A DNA stretch of 64,000 bases from contig JAXDDX010000018.1 in assembly GCA_034670405.1 (NCBI GenBank), forward strand, positions 124,501 to 188,500, read 5' to 3'. The stretch's first letter is position 1; each line of letters starts with the position of its first letter. This DNA is from Hoplostethus atlanticus (Eukaryota; Chordata; Actinopteri; Trachichthyiformes; Trachichthyidae). Both the position numbers and the translations under genes were made by a program. The notes under the pieces were generated by a model, which did not search any database, had not been told where the DNA came from, and worked only from the letters and a program-made list of their open reading frames with translations. This document shows, one piece after another, positions 1-18,400 of this stretch.

Positions 1-126
1 GGAGAATGTCACAACAGCTGAGACTTATGTAGCCCTGAATTCAACATTTGTCCTCAGGAAACACACACCCTGCTAAGTATTTACAGTAGAAGTGAGAAAC
101 TGAAAACCCTCTCCAGTAGATCTCAC

Positions 127-901
127 CTGTATTGAAGGGGCTGAAGTGAAGAGCCTTGCTCGGCTTCAGTTCTCAGAAGGGCCAAGCCAAAGTCTATCAG
201 CTTCACCTTCAAGGGCTCTCTCAGACGATCCACCAGCATGATGTTGTCCATCTTCAGATCTGCGTGGATCACTCCGCTGCTCTTCAGGGCCTTGAATGCT
301 GTGGCCATCTGCAGGGACAAAGTCAGTCATAGAATATAGAGCATGAACCACAGTGGAACATATCTGAAGCTTTGAATTTACTTCCTGTCTGATGGCGTCT
401 GTACCTGTCGGATGATGGACCTTATGACGTTTAGTGGCAGAGGGTTGAACTCCCTCTGCTTCAAGTAGTCAAATAAGGAGATGTCCAACATCTCGAACAC
501 CAGAAAAGTTAGACCGTCCGATTCGAAGTTCTCATAGAACTTCAGAATGTTGGTCTCATCCGCATCCAGACATCTGAGATGGTTCAACATGGATAACTAG
601 GGATACATGACAAGTTTGACATGGTGATGTTATCAACAGGTAGTTTACGTGATACACAGACTAAATCTGACCAACAGAGCAGATGTAACACAATCTTTTG
701 CATGACAGTAAAATCACCCACCTCTTTTTTGGCCTGATGGTTAGATTGTATACCTTTTGGTATCTTTATGGCCAGAATCTCCCCGGTGTCCAGTTTCTTA
801 CATTTGGCTACATTACTAAAGGCCCCCTCTCCAAGGATTTCCAGCATCTTATAGTTACTGGACTTCCTGGGTGGACAGAGCCAGGGGAGACAGCATGCCA
901 T
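127..901 (-). CDS. HIPK-like dual-specificity protein kinase, 5' exons (partial)
   Basis: Three consecutive exons of a kinase N-terminal half: 901-722, 596-405 and 308-127, all with GT-AG borders and matching phases. Counting from ATG 901, the glycine loop GEGAFSNV lies at residues 24-31, the ATP-binding lysine in LAIKIP at 46, the catalytic loop HADLKMDN at 139-146 and the DFG motif at 163-165. The HADLK loop and the surrounding spacing point to the homeodomain-interacting protein kinase group of the CMGC family, which regulates transcription and stress responses. There is no homeobox-interacting tail in view because the gene runs off the left edge. An in-frame ATG at 940 would add 13 residues, so the start is uncertain. 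Fish genomes carry many short HIPK-like copies, and this looks like one of those rather than a canonical HIPK1-4, since the kinase starts almost at the N-terminus. Kinase identity is sure; the exact orthologue is not. Confidence 0.8.
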
Positions 902-940
902 GTTTGCTATGGAGGAAAACTGAAAGGAAAATGGAGACAT

Positions 941-3167
941 GGAGAGAATAGAGAGAACATAGTTCCTTCAATCCCTTTAAATATCCAATTAACACAACAG
1001 TTAACCTCTCAATGTTAACTTGTCATTCAACATTGAGCGTATTCCTATCTGGTGTCAATGTTTAACATCAAGTTGGTAAATGTATTCTGCACTTTTACTG
1101 CTACACATATTAACTTAGATACTTTCCCAATATTAACCGTGCAGAGTAGAAATGGCTGAAACACTAGAGACGATGTAACACTCTACATGAAGGTCATGTT
1201 AGTGTGAACACAGTACATTACAGAAGACGGCTACTTTTAATTGAGTCAAATCATTTTTCTGACCTTTCCTCAAGTTGGAGTTTGAAGAGAGAATATACTT
1301 GTCTAGAAACCTGCTCAAGTCAAATCAAAGTGGTACCTGACTAAACAGATATTTCACTCCTCTTTCCACCTCTGGTTGGAAGTTCCAGCATCACTGGACC
1401 TCAAACACTTAAACATTAAAGAGGAAAACCACTGACTTACCTAAATCACGTCAATCTTCGTCCAGTCACAGTAGTGCAATGACCAAAATCCACATCTAGC
1501 ACGCATTATGATGCTCAACACGAGTTCCAGGACCTGATGATGTCATAATCCATGATGCACTGTTGTTTTGATTTGACAATCCAACAAGACAGCATCCTCA
1601 CACCAAGATCACATTAAGTCCAATAATAATGGAGTGATCTATGTACTCTCTGATAAATTAAGAAAAATAACGTTTAATAATAACTTTAATAGAATTGAGG
1701 AAAAAAAAGCACAAAGTGGGTGGGGTGTGGTGGTGGGTGACATTCTCTTGCCACTATACCAAATGGATGGGATGATAGATGTGCTGCAAAACATCATTAA
1801 TGAGTGTTCAACCAAATGAAATGTGAATGTGTCTTTATTTGACTGCTCGGGGTGGTGGTAGCTTAATCCGTGAAGTGTAAACGGCATATTATATCTCCGA
1901 CACCTCTTCCATCCTGGACATAGAACATCTAATTGGGGTCTCAAAATCCTCTCCCGACGTAAGGCTATGCGAATTACTTCGGCTTGAATATCGATTGGGT
2001 TACCGAGGAAAGGACACGCCATGTCCGACAGCTGCTTCAGGTTCAGCAGAGGGAGGAGACAGCGAGAAACTCAGGGTTTGTTCAAGAAAACCTGCCAGCG
2101 AGCAGGTTAGGTTCACAGTGTCAGTTACCATGGTACCCGACTCAGAGTTTGAGTTACCTCTCTTTCTGGAACGGAAAACCCAGTTTCCCTCATCTCAGGG
2201 TTAACAAACTGAGTTTTCACTAAACCCGCTTTCTGGAACAGACCCCAGTTGGTTTAATGGTGTTGTCCATCTGTGGTGTAGTCAGACTGTCTCTGGTGAC
2301 CACTTAGAATTACACACACCCAAGCACATCAAAACCTCTACTGTGTGCTCCTGTCTGGCTTAAGTTCTGTCAACAACAGTGTCTCCCTCCCCAAAACTTT
2401 CACCTTTGGCTCATTTGTCTTAGTCATCCGTCCATTTTTCCAATTTCCTCACCTTTTGTGCCATTTCATGCCATTTCAAAAAGCAATAGAACCCATGCTG
2501 TTAACTTTCTCTGCTAAAGCACACCAGTGTCCAGAGCACTTCAGGGTGGTTCAAAAGCCTTTGATTCTAGGGGTCACCGTGTTTACATCCAGCAAGGAAC
2601 ATTGTCTATTTCCACATGAAATAATCACAAATTAAATTACATAGATTTGGCAAAAACGTTGATATATTCCAAAAAGTATATAACCGATAAAATGTTCAGG
2701 TAACCTTCAGACTGCAAGATTGACAAGGAAGGACAAAGAACAACAAATGTACTCACAAAAGCTTTGTTTTTTAATAAACTCCATAAAAATAAACGACAGG
2801 TAATGATAAATCAACAAAACAATAAAGGAATGGATATTCCTGCCGCAAGGCCTCAATGAAGAACACAATTGTAGTAAATTCAGAATCTGTGGATTAAGTA
2901 CAATTTAAGTCAATACATTTGGACTCAAACAAACTAGAATTCAAATTTACAGTAGAAGAAAAATTCAAGGAAACTCAATGACTATCCTAGAACTTTATCA
3001 ATTTAAACTCCATCTTCAGTTCAAATTCTTCTCATAGTCGGGACATCAAATTTCAAACAATTCATATTTGTTGAATTCAAATAAAGTAAAAACTTCACTT
3101 CTGAAATCGGCTCCAATCCCAAAGAATCAGTGACAACATAAAAACTTCACAGGAAAAGTCATCTTCA
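941..3167. other. Intergenic region between the HIPK-like gene and ruvbl2
   Basis: No gene seen. It holds a truncated Harbinger element at about 1810-2248 and AT-rich DNA elsewhere. A reverse-strand ATTAAA at 2770-2775, about 390 nt past the ruvbl2 stop, could serve as its polyadenylation signal. Confidence 0.5.
1810..2248 (-). mobile_element. Truncated PIF/Harbinger element with HARBI1-like N-terminal fragment
   Basis: This block is near-identical to 28995-29435. On the minus strand it encodes a HARBI1-type nuclease N-terminus: [16 protein letters not shown], then ALRRERILRP (start at 2022). The right end, 2225-2248, matches the terminal inverted repeat of the fuller copy at 29412-29435. 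No matching left end (GGGCCTGTTCC type) is visible upstream, so only one half remains. The reading frame degenerates after about 60 residues, so no active transposase is present. Confidence 0.7.
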
Positions 3168-7678
<4,511 letters not shown>

Positions 7679-8422
7679 CTGTATTATATTAGAAGTAGAC
7701 AGGAGATATATCGGTGTTAATTTGGTGTGTTTGGTCCTTGGACTAATAACTCCCAAGTTTGATTGTTGATGCTAGGTTAGCTAGCCAACGTTCAATTAAT
7801 TTAACTACACTGGAGTCGGTGCTAGTCAGTCGGTTGTCATAGTGACAGTTGTAACGTTACGCGTGCCACAACAGCGGCAAAGGGACACGCGATGAGAAGC
7901 TACGTATTAGTTTAGCATTAGCCAAATTATTATAGTTAACTTGTAATATTTGTCTATTAGACTAAACTACGAACTGGACACAAGACTGAATAATAACCTT
8001 GAGTGAAACGGCTTTCGGTAGTTACAAGTCTTGCATGCCTTCTCGTTAATGCTAAAGCAGCCAGATGTAACGCTAACGCTAGCCAATGTTATGTTAGCAA
8101 GCTAGCTCCATTCATAGGTTTTCTGTCTTGCTCATCTGTAACTAGCGTTAGACGCCTCCGAGGAGCTGTTACATACAGCGACTGGAGTTTTTTTAAACAC
8201 CGTATGCTACGGTATCGAGCCTAAAGTCTAAAATATGTATTACATTTCCCGCATGGATCAATTCTCACCTGCGCAGTCATACTTGCGAGAATGCGGCGCT
8301 TCTTTCAGTCTGTGCGCAGGGTAAATGTGTCCGAAGAGAAACAGCTCCTCCTTTTTCTGTGTGAGATTTGAGGCCGGCTCCCCCCATAGCAAATGGACAG
8401 TAGCGATCAGAACAATGAAATC

Positions 8423-8481
<59 letters not shown>

Positions 8482-10724
8482 CACAAAAAATCATTCATCT
8501 TCAATAACAAAATGTCAATCGCCCATATCATATCAGATAGCTGAATGACCCTTTAACATGTGACCGAGGCCTGCACACCATACAGTATACAGTATCTGGT
8601 ATGAGGCTTGAACATGTCAGGTGTACAGTTATTTTGTGCCCTGCTAAACCAAACTTGCCAAAGTGACTGAGGATAGGCAGGGTGGATTAGTTCAGGGAGG
8701 CCCAAGGGCGTGACCAGTGTTTGCAAGGTAAGCCATAGGTAAACTGGACCAATACTGTAACCTGAACAAGGAGCAGAGAACATGTTTTGTATCATTTCCT
8801 CATGTACTTCCTTCATCTTTTGACTAATTTCTCACCTCTCTCATCCTACAGCGTTCCTCCCCAGTGCGGGGTGCACAGAGCCTTGGCTGCTGCAAGCACT
8901 GCACACATTCCTCCACTAGGGGTAGCTGTTTTCTGTAATCAGTGGGTGGAGGAGCCAAGCTCATCTAACGCCAACTTTATAGATTTAAGAATTTCTGTGC
9001 AAAACTGTCACAATGGCAGTTTTCTGTGTGGAAAAAAAGAAATAATGATCAATGAAATTGGATGTATCCTTATCAAACATATGTTGATGACACAGTGTAT
9101 GTAGCATGTTTGTCAGATGCAGCACAACTTTAACAAATATGATGATATAATATAATCACACCTGTGTCCATGGCCACATCATCTCTGGCCAGTTTGAAGA
9201 CAGCCACCCAAACAGCTAACACCATCAAGTCCCTGGAGATAATGGGTTACAAGTTACATGTACCGGTGGACTGAGATCTATTAGCATCTCTCTTTCTCAT
9301 CCATGTGGATAATATTTTTTATAATGTCACAACAACACCCCTACCTTCTAGGAAACTTCAGGAACCTCAATTTAAGTAGGGACATCCTCACCCAGGTGTC
9401 CTAATCCCTTGTGGAAAGCGTAATAACGTTCAATCTGGTCACCAGGTTCAGTAACAATGTCAAAAATCAATCCAATAATAATTTCAGAGCATATGTTAGC
9501 CAAGGAAACAAAATCACTAGACAACAGCAAACCTCACTCTGACTGTTACCTGAAGGCTGTGATAAGATCCTGTATGGTTTTTCATATCCTCATATCCGCT
9601 CTGCTCTGCCTTCAAAATGCTCCCTTAAGGCTCCAGGCTTTGGATTCCACAAACTGAGAACTCCTGTTTTGTAAAAAAAAAAATCTTTCACTGCAGTCAC
9701 GTAGCCTACTGCAACACCAGCAAGAGGACGTTGGAAGTTACAGAGAATTAGTACTGCAATGAAACTCATTTTTTTCTTACTGACCCACTGACTTAAATAA
9801 TTGATTATTACTACTGGGGATTATTTTGTTTGAGATTTACACAATGTACTCTCTTCTATCAAGTGAAAGAAAAATGTATGTGACGATACAATCTTCAAAT
9901 TAAAAAAAATCATTCATCCCCTTGTTTCATGTGAGCTGAATTGCATCACAATTAAATGTTCAACATTTTGGATCTCACGTTACACAGACTTTATATTTAC
10001 ATTCTAGTTTATTTTCCATTCAAAACTGTTCTAATTCTCCCATTTTGCCAACAAAGCTGCAACTAGGTCCTTTAGTACATCTCAATAGAATTTCAGTGCC
10101 TAGAATGGACTCTAATATGGACTCTAATGTACAGCATAGCATAATGCAAAATGTGTGGTTTACTTTGGAATAGCATTGGAGTCCATTTCTATTTTTATTG
10201 TGGAAGTCAATCAGGAAAATGCACCGTAGAGATGCTACTGAAAGGGTAACATATGTTTTGCACATGGAGTGTGAGTGATACTTTTTCCTTCTCCTTCTTC
10301 TTCTTCTGAATAAATGGATGGATGAATGAATGAAAAAATCTGAAGGGTAATTACACCATAGTGGAGAAACTATGTGATGGAGATGGAGAAGAGCGAGGAA
10401 GGGAGTGACACTGCAACAATGACTTCACAGTTTAAACTTGTTATAAAATGTTTATTGATAAACATAAGTGTGAATATCATGATGGGCTATATAGATGATC
10501 ATATAAAATACTTCAATAATCAAAAACAACATTCTTTTGGTGATTTAAATAGACTTATTTACAACAGATTTCATGATTGATTTGACAGATTGCAAAACAA
10601 CGACAAATATCAAAAACATTTCCCATGTACACCAGATATTCTAGTCTATAAAATGACATATCCCATGTTGTAAAAATACTTTGTTGCTATATTTGTTGCT
10701 AAATTGATCATTGGAGGATTGTTA
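7679..10724. other. Intergenic region upstream of ruvbl2 and downstream of TRIM A
   Basis: The first few hundred bases contain CpG-bearing stretches with no TATA box near ruvbl2. A GATA microsatellite sits at 8423-8480. Open frames at 8553-8816, 8787-9104 and 10020-10265 have no recognisable domain and no convincing splice context. A reverse-strand AATAAA at 10451-10456 is a likely TRIM A polyadenylation signal, about 270 nt past its stop. Confidence 0.5.
8423..8480. repeat. (GATA)n tetranucleotide microsatellite
   Basis: About 14 perfect GATA units. The apparent reverse frame of repeated LSIY residues across it is only translated repeat. Confidence 0.97.
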
Positions 10725-13700
10725 TCACAGCTGGTTGATGGTGACGGCTGAATCATACCAAACCCAGAAGCCTACGTAGACAGCCTCACTGAAGGAGGCC
10801 TTGAAGCGGTGGATGAGAGACATGGTGTCCCCTACGGTGTAGAAGGACAGGGTGCCTTCAGTGTGGTCGAGGAACACCCCGATGCGGGAGGAGTAGGGCG
10901 CATTGATCTCCAGCTGGTCCTTGCTGTGGCGGGCCGAGTAGTTGGAGTCAGAGCAGAAGAGGCTCCAAGACTTGCGGTTGTAGCCGATGCGGCAGCCGTC
11001 GCCATAACCCGTTCTCTTGATGCCCTTGTAGGTGACTCCGATGGCGGCCCCCTCCCCGCTCCACTCTACCTCGAAATAGAAGGCACCTCCGGAGAGGGGC
11101 TCCTTACATAGGACCTGGGGTAAGGAGTCGAACCTGGACGAGTTGTCGCTGTAGTGCTGGGGCTCCTTCTTGAGGGCAGCTTTCCTGTTCCCCCGAGACA
11201 AGTAGAGCTGTCTGTAGGCTGTGTTTGTGTCCATAGTGAGCTGACAAGCATCTAGGAGGAGGTAGAAGACGTATGGAGCAATGAGTTTGGTCTTCAGATT
11301 GTGCAACAGGCAGCATGTATTGAATGTAAATGACAATCTTTTTTCAATAAACCCCAAAAATAGCAAACTTTCTATTCCACCGCATCTCAAGCACCCTTCC
11401 ACCTTTGCACCCCCACCTGCAAGGTCCCAGTGGTTAGCTGAATTACTATTAGAGCTGTTAGTTCTGTTAGATATTTAACTCATGCTATGATGGTATTCAT
11501 AGGGGAAAGTGTGAGACCCTCTGGCTGTACACTCAGCAATCAGAATCATCCCAGGGGTTAGTGGTCACCTGCCTGCTGCTGTGTACCTCCACCTCAGCAG
11601 GTCACAGCTGGTGGGACACCCGGTGGCCTCGGCTAGTTCTGGCCGGCTTATAATCTGGAATGCCAGAGGTATCAACACTGTTTGCGACTTCAACCACAAA
11701 CAGAAGTCCATCTAACACAGTGCATCTTAAATTATGAGCTAGGACCCACAATGGGGTGGCCGGACTGTTTCTGGTCACGCACCGCATGATTCAAGATTGC
11801 TGGCATGCTTTAAAGCCCCGCCTCCAGCGACCTCAAAAACAATGTCAAATTCTTCAATAGGCCTTGCAAGCATATTTCCAGATTCCCTGAGTCACCTGCT
11901 GCACACACAAAACCTCATTTTGATTGGGATTGTGACTGGTTGAGCAATCAGACATCACTTTCTGAGATTAATTGATTTCTGAGAAGCCTAGAGGTTTGAA
12001 AGAGGTGATGAGGCCACTGGAGGGTGTCTTAAAAGTATAGTTTTCAAATAAAAACACTGTTTTATCAATGGATGGCTACTCAAATTGAAGTAAAAGTACA
12101 TGTCTATGAAACTACTCAGGTAAAAGAGTAGTAATGTCATTTTGTACATGTCCCAACATTTTGTTGTGGCTGTTGTCGACCATCTAAATCTGATGGGTCA
12201 TTATCAACAAAGCTAGGTTTTGCTTATGTTAACGGTGATGCCAGAATGATTGTGTTTGACCACAAATACCCTGGCCATTGACATTCTACTGCATATACTT
12301 TACTCATGTAACAGTAAAATTACAAGACAGTGAAAGTACCAACTAGATTATTTGTAATCAGTCAATACTCGGGGTGAGGTAGCTCACACTTTATAGTCAA
12401 ATATAGTGAGAAATCGTAACTGAAATCTGATTCTGTGGTCAACCACGGGGTCTGGCAAAGAACCGCATCAGCATCTGATTTGTCTCATCCATTCACGTAT
12501 TAAAGGGAGAGTACTACAGCGGGCTGTTAGACTGCAGAAACTGCAGAGAAACCGAAACTCACAATTCAGGAACTCGTCCCTGTGCTGAGGTTGCTGGGTT
12601 GGCACAGACTTGTACACGGCAACTTCATTACCTGTGAGAAGAAATACGAACAGCATGTCAGAACATGGTATTTTAGTTTTCATGCCTTGAGATGAAAGAT
12701 CTGTTTACTGATATTTTCAGAGAACAGAGATAATTGTATTAAATTGATTACTACTTTGTGGATCCTAGAGTAAATGTGTCTATATCATTGGAAAATCACC
12801 CTGGGTACAGTGTCTATCACAGTATCACAGTATTTTCATTATCAACGGAGTAGCTCTTGAACATAGCGCTTGAGTTACGTGAGACACTTGCTCACGTGCA
12901 CAAACACTGATTGAACTTTCCAAGATCATTGGAATAACTCAATAAAACTCAACGTTTCTATTCTGGAGTTTAGCCTGAAGCGTGTTCATGGGAACTCTCA
13001 GTTTGCAGTTTGACATCCTAAGAATTATCAGTCAAAGTAAACATCTAATCATGTGGCTACTGAGTGACCTCGAACTACCCTCTCATTTATCACAGAGCTC
13101 AGGCCTCGCCCAAATCAAACAGAAGCACACAAGGAGATTGTAAACCCATTTGAATTTCCCTGGTCAAATTAACCTCAGCTTTCACTTGGGGTCCAGATAA
13201 TCGCTAAGCGGCTGTGCTGGCTTTGTTTAGTGACTAGTAGTTGATCTTCTCACGTTGTACCATTCTGGTTTCACATATGTTTTCCAAATTAAATCAGCAG
13301 GAGGTGAGATATTTTCTAGGTTGGCTGGCTCACCTTTGATTGTCTTTCTCTTTTTGGCCTCATCCAGCTGACAGAAAGGCATTTTGTTGACTGCAGAAAA
13401 AAAAAAAAATTTTAGTTGAGTTAACAGGGTAACAAATGCTTGTGAAAATGATATTATTCAGTGTTTTTTTTTAAGTCCTTGATCCTGTCGTCTCACTCAC
13501 CTGTCTTGGCTACCTTGACCAGCTCATCATTGCTGAATTCGCTCAGGTGCTGCTTCATCTCGGAGACGGCCTTAGTGACTGGGCCGAAGGAAAAGTAGGG
13601 GTTGACGCTCACTGAAGGCAGCTCCTCAGCCTCTGTCTGGGCTGTTAGCATGTGGAAGCTCTGTTGAAGAGAAAACGGCAATAAAACAGCATGCAGCTTA

Positions 13701-15343
13701 TTTTCAATGGGGTCTTTAAGCTTTCAAGCATAGTAGGACCTGAAATGCAGCATGATGGTCACTCCAGTAATTTTAACTGATATTGTGACAATGTCATATT
13801 TTGAGGCCAGCTTGTATATGAGATGGTATTGTGAGCTGTTCCACGGCTGCCTAGTCACCTGGATGAAGTGGATGTGGTCCTCAGTGCGGGACAGCTGGGT
13901 GATCTCACTGTCTCTCCTCTTCAGGTCAGTGATCTCATGGCTCAGCCGCTCCATGTGGCCCTCGGCGTTGTTGAGCGCCGCTCTCTTATTGGTGGATATC
14001 AGCTTGGCCATCTCCTGCTGCATCCTCTCGATGGAGCGAATCATGTCCCCGAAGAGCTTCTCGCACTCTTGCATGGCTCTCTGGGCTGAGTTCTGCCCAA
14101 GGAAATAAGGTTAGCCATAAATCATTTGGGCGCTATACTGGTTTTACCGCTACACTGACAGAGAAACTGTCATCACTGTTGCATGAAGGAATGTTGTCGT
14201 GTCGGTAGTTGATAATCCATTCAATATGTAGTGGTTAGTGTGGTCTTGTCTCTTGTTTGTTAAATAGTGGCACAAACCTTGAGCGAGTCCACAGCTTGCT
14301 TCAGCTCCTCCATCTGCTTGAGCCGGTCATGGATCTTCTCCTGGATATCAGCCTGAGTGGCGCCCAACCGTTGCTGAGGAAAACAACAGGCAGTGTTAGA
14401 TGTAAATCAACAAGTCAAGTTGATTAAGACACTATCAAGATTTTAATCAGGCTTCACCATACAATGTAAATAGCTGTACATGCAAGTTACAGTAACGCCC
14501 TCGTTCATGTGGGTGGGTCTCACTAAGCGCTTGAGGTTTGGTTTAGGGGCTTGGTGCTGCAAGCTAGCTACTCCTCCATGTTTTACCTGACTTTTGTGAG
14601 GCGCTATCACCCTTTATTCAAAAATGACACAAAGTTTATGTCCATGCAACAGTGTGATGTTGAGCAAAGCACACTTTAGCATTCTTAGCATGCCTGTTCC
14701 TCAGCAGATTACAGTCTGAAACGTCGCTACTGTCATCATGACCTGATATGGAGACAGAAACAGTCAAGTCTTTTACCTGCTCGTCAGCCCTCTCCTGCTC
14801 GGCAGACACCATGTCATGACCTTTGTGCTCTTTCACTGTACACAGCACGCAGATACACATCTGGTCGGTGCGACAGAACAGCTCCAGACCCTTCTGATGC
14901 TGGGGACAGATCTGCCTGTCCAGGTGGCCGATTTCATCCACCAGCTTGTGCCTTTTGAAAGTGGCTGAATCATAGTGGGGCTTTACGTGCTTCTCGCAGT
15001 AGGAGGCCAGGCACATCAGACAGGACTTGACGGCCTTGTGCTTCTTGCCAACGCAGATGTCGCAGCCTATGTCCTGGGGTCCCGCGTAGTTGTAGTCAGG
15101 GGACGGTGGAGGAGGCGGAAAGGTTTCAGAGTTACGCGGGGTGGAGGAGTTTCGGGAGCGCCGCGGGCTGGGCCTCTTGTTGTAGGTGACCCTGCACTGG
15201 GGGCAGAGGTAGGATCCTGTGTGGTCAGCATGGTCCCAGTATGTCTTCAGGCAAATGGAGCAGAAAGTGTGGCCACATGGGATGGACACCGGATCCCTGA
15301 GGTACTCCTTACACAGGTGGCAGCCCTCCTGGTCAGAAGACAT
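10725..15343 (-). CDS. TRIM E3 ubiquitin ligase, RING/B-box/coiled-coil/B30.2 (TRIM A)
   Basis: Seven exons: 15343-14777, 14373-14278, 14092-13859, 13660-13501, 13390-13334, 12631-12563 and 11251-10725; 1710 nt, 569 aa. A C3HC4 RING occupies residues 8-50 (C8, C11, C23, H25, C28, C31, C47, C50). A B-box1-like zinc module starts at C94 and B-box2 spans about C146-H176. A coiled coil follows to about residue 340, and the last exon encodes a PRY/SPRY (B30.2) domain from about 395. The 567/96/234/160/57/69/527 exon pattern matches the teleost TRIM16/TRIM25-like and finTRIM genes, which are E3 ligases often active in antiviral signalling. The RING-to-B-box linker is odd: a basic Ser/Arg stretch followed by five prolines, unlike the neighbour. 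The start gives the standard distance to the first RING cysteine. The family is certain; I cannot name the orthologue. Confidence 0.92.
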
Positions 15344-15454
15344 GGGGCCGACTTGGTGTTGCTAGTGCAGTAAAGATGCTGTGGGTGTGAGCGGTGAGTT
15401 CCTTTCTATGTCAGCACAGAGGCAGAGTGATCGCGTAGGTACTACTGGTGTATG

Positions 15455-15461
15455 TTATATA
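15455..15461 (-). promoter_or_regulatory. TATA-like box upstream of TRIM A
   Basis: TATATAA on the minus strand, 112 nt upstream of the TRIM A start codon. That would allow a 5' UTR of roughly 80 nt. Position and motif only; no transcript evidence. Confidence 0.4.
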
Positions 15462-18400
15462 GAGTAAACAGAGAGGGAGGCTAAACTGGTTAAGCCGAAA
15501 CCAGTAAAAAGAGGGCGGGGTAAGGAGAGGACAGAACTGAAAGAGGAATGTAATAGAATGAATGAAATGTGCAATCATATGGCACAAGTTTTAACACATG
15601 TCTTGAGGACAAAAATACAATATAAGTTATCTTATTTCATATAAATCACAAAAAATACTTTCTGAGCACTGAAGAGATTCAAATTGAGCACGCAAAGTCA
15701 TATTAAATCCTACTTTATATTAAGAATACTACTACTAATTGTATCCTACACAGAAAATAACAAAGTGAAAGAAATTTCAGAAACAAACTAGCCATCGATA
15801 AAACAGTGCACAGTGTCAAGAAGTCACAGGAAGGGTGTGTCACATTTTATTGTGAAATGTAGTTAAAGTGCTAAGTGTAAGGTATTGCCTGGAGCCACAA
15901 AGGCCAAAGCACAAGCTGACCTCTAGGTAGGTAAAGGGAGTCAAAGAGAGTATTTTTTTTTCACAGTGACTAAAACCGTTGTACTTCTGGTGCTAAATGA
16001 TAACAGCCTATCCACAAGGTCATTTGCCACTGATGCTTTTCATCACCGAGGCATAATCATTGGATGGAGCGCAGTGATGCCAAACTACACGACCTCGTAC
16101 ACAGAGATGCTGGCCGTTGTTTTAATTAAACTGGTTTGGCCTTCATGAGGCGGTGAGATTCAACAGTGTTCACCTCACCGCGTTAATTATTATTTTTTAC
16201 GTTCCGGTTCAGTACCGTTAATTTCCTTTGAACTCTAACTCTCTGTAATGTGCTTTGCCAGTCAGAGTTTCCTCAAGTAAAGCAATTATCAGAACGGTGC
16301 CTCTTCCAAAAACCTAAAAACATTTCCTCTGTATATTTCATGTTGCGCTGACGTCTCCTCCCCACCAAGATGGAGTTTCAGGGTTGTTTAAATGGAGAAT
16401 GGAATGTGACCGCACTTGATAGCCCAGATAACAGGAGGGCCGAGAAAGCCTGCTTAAAAGATTCCATTGTGTTAGAGCCAGCACCGGCCAAGCAGAGTGC
16501 CAGTCATTATAGGGTCTGTTGTCCATCACTGACAGTAACTGGAGCTGGCACGCAAATCCTAAGCATAGTAGCTCATTTAACAAGAATTACACTGTTACTT
16601 TATGCTCTGCACTACCAGTGATGAAACCTCAATTGGGCCTATTGCAATCACAAGACCCAACGAGGAGGATCATAACATGAACAACCATTATGAGCAAAAG
16701 ACAATTCTTGTTTTCTGAGTAGAAATGTAAATCTATGTTTTATTTTGTTGGAAAAGTTGAAATGATCCTGTTGTCATGCAGCTTTCATCTGTCTTTTTCT
16801 GCAATGTGTCAGCTGCAGATGAAAGAAAATGAAATGTTAAGACAATTTACACTCTGCAGGTCATGGAGAACAAAGCTGCCCCAGGGGACAATATTTTAAA
16901 TATTTTAAATTTTAAATAAGCCCTGTGAGCTTCATGATGTTCAGCAATAGAAACAATATTTATAGACTTCAACACCCAACATGTATAGACTTATAACACC
17001 TTCTTAACATGTAAGTAAACGGGGTGTCTCCTTCAAATTAGGTCTGTCACAGCAAACAATAAATGTTTTGTTTTTGACATTACCAAAGGGCATTATATTC
17101 CCCTAAAAGAAAGAAAAAAAGTTGGTGTAGGTGCTAATATTTAATCAGGACGAAAATCCCAATTCATAACTAACTATAACTAACTCTTTGGCCTGCACAG
17201 CAAACTGGCCCTGCAGGTCTGTGGTTAGCTATCAGGTGAACATTGGTTCTATAAAAACTGGCAACATAAATTATAGGTGTTTTATGGAGAGGCGGGCCCT
17301 GTTGCCCTTTTTACTGCACTGACATGCAGACGTCACTACAAATACATCCGACCTACCTGACAGAAACTCAACCTGAACCTGACCTGACCGCAAACTAAAC
17401 CTACTGAAAAGTGATACTGTGGATCAGGCAGGTTTATATTCCCAAACTCTATCAAATGTTTACCTAGTCAAATTGTCATTATTTTCACAGCATCTTCTTT
17501 CCTCTTACATATGTTAAAATAAACAAACCTAATTCCCCCTCACAGCACATTAAAACAAACAAACGTTATTCTCCTGAAATGTTTCTTCAACAAATTCCAT
17601 TTTCCCAAGGTTTTGTAGCGGTCCACGTTTGGCTGACTGATTTAATTTGTCTTTTTCATGTATATTTTTGTGTGAATCCTCGTGCCGCTGCAGCAAACTA
17701 ATGCAAATAATTTCAAAGAAAATGCAACAAACTGTAATGTGTTGCATTTTATGGAAAAAGTGTATATATCACTGCTGAGAAGTGCCAATCTTGGTTTGTC
17801 TTGGTCCTGACAACAGCGATGCCTTGTGCAGCCTGTTCATGCACATCTGGCTTGTGTCAGTGTCAGTACTCCTCCTATTCATCTTGTGTATCTACCAGCA
17901 CCGACAGACAGAACCGTTGTTCTCCCACAACATCTTTAAATATCTTGTCTTCATGTTGTCTTCGTGTTGTGATTAATCACACTCAGTGAACTGGGTCCTT
18001 GACTAGTCAAATGGACATCTGCGTTCTCTTTCACTCTCCCTTCAAAACATCTCTAAACCACTCACTACGCTGCTCGCTGCACCTTAATGATGGTTGACCT
18101 TTCGCCTTGAACTTGGACTGAGCAGAGACGAGCAGACATGCTACAATTATGGAGGCATTTTATTAGTGGGCCATGTTATTATCTCAATCTCATTATGTTT
18201 TGATAATGCTTCATATTCACTTTCTCAATAAGATAAATATGAAAGTTATTCCTTAAATATCTTGCAACAAGCCTGTGCTTTCTGTCATCAGTTGAAAGCC
18301 AGACTCTTCTCATGTAAATCAAAGCCATGTTGAAAGTCCCCTCCCTCCGCTGCCATCCTCTCCTCGCTCTCTAGGTAGTTAATCTGTAAGCACAGAGTAC

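Noticed and set aside
8293-8322. Short plus-strand start MRRFFQSVRR followed by GTAAAT, as a possible first exon opposite ruvbl2
   Set aside because: No downstream exon of a recognisable protein could be joined to it; the candidate acceptor near 8850 leads to a frame without a domain.
8258-8494. Minus frame with repeated LSIY
   Set aside because: It is the translation of the GATA microsatellite.
10374-10580. Plus frame of 68 codons
   Set aside because: It lies over the TRIM A 3' UTR, is AT-rich and shows no domain.
14975-15373. Plus frame of 132 codons antisense to TRIM A exon 1
   Set aside because: Shadow of a GC-rich coding exon; similar shadows occur antisense to TRIM B exon 1.
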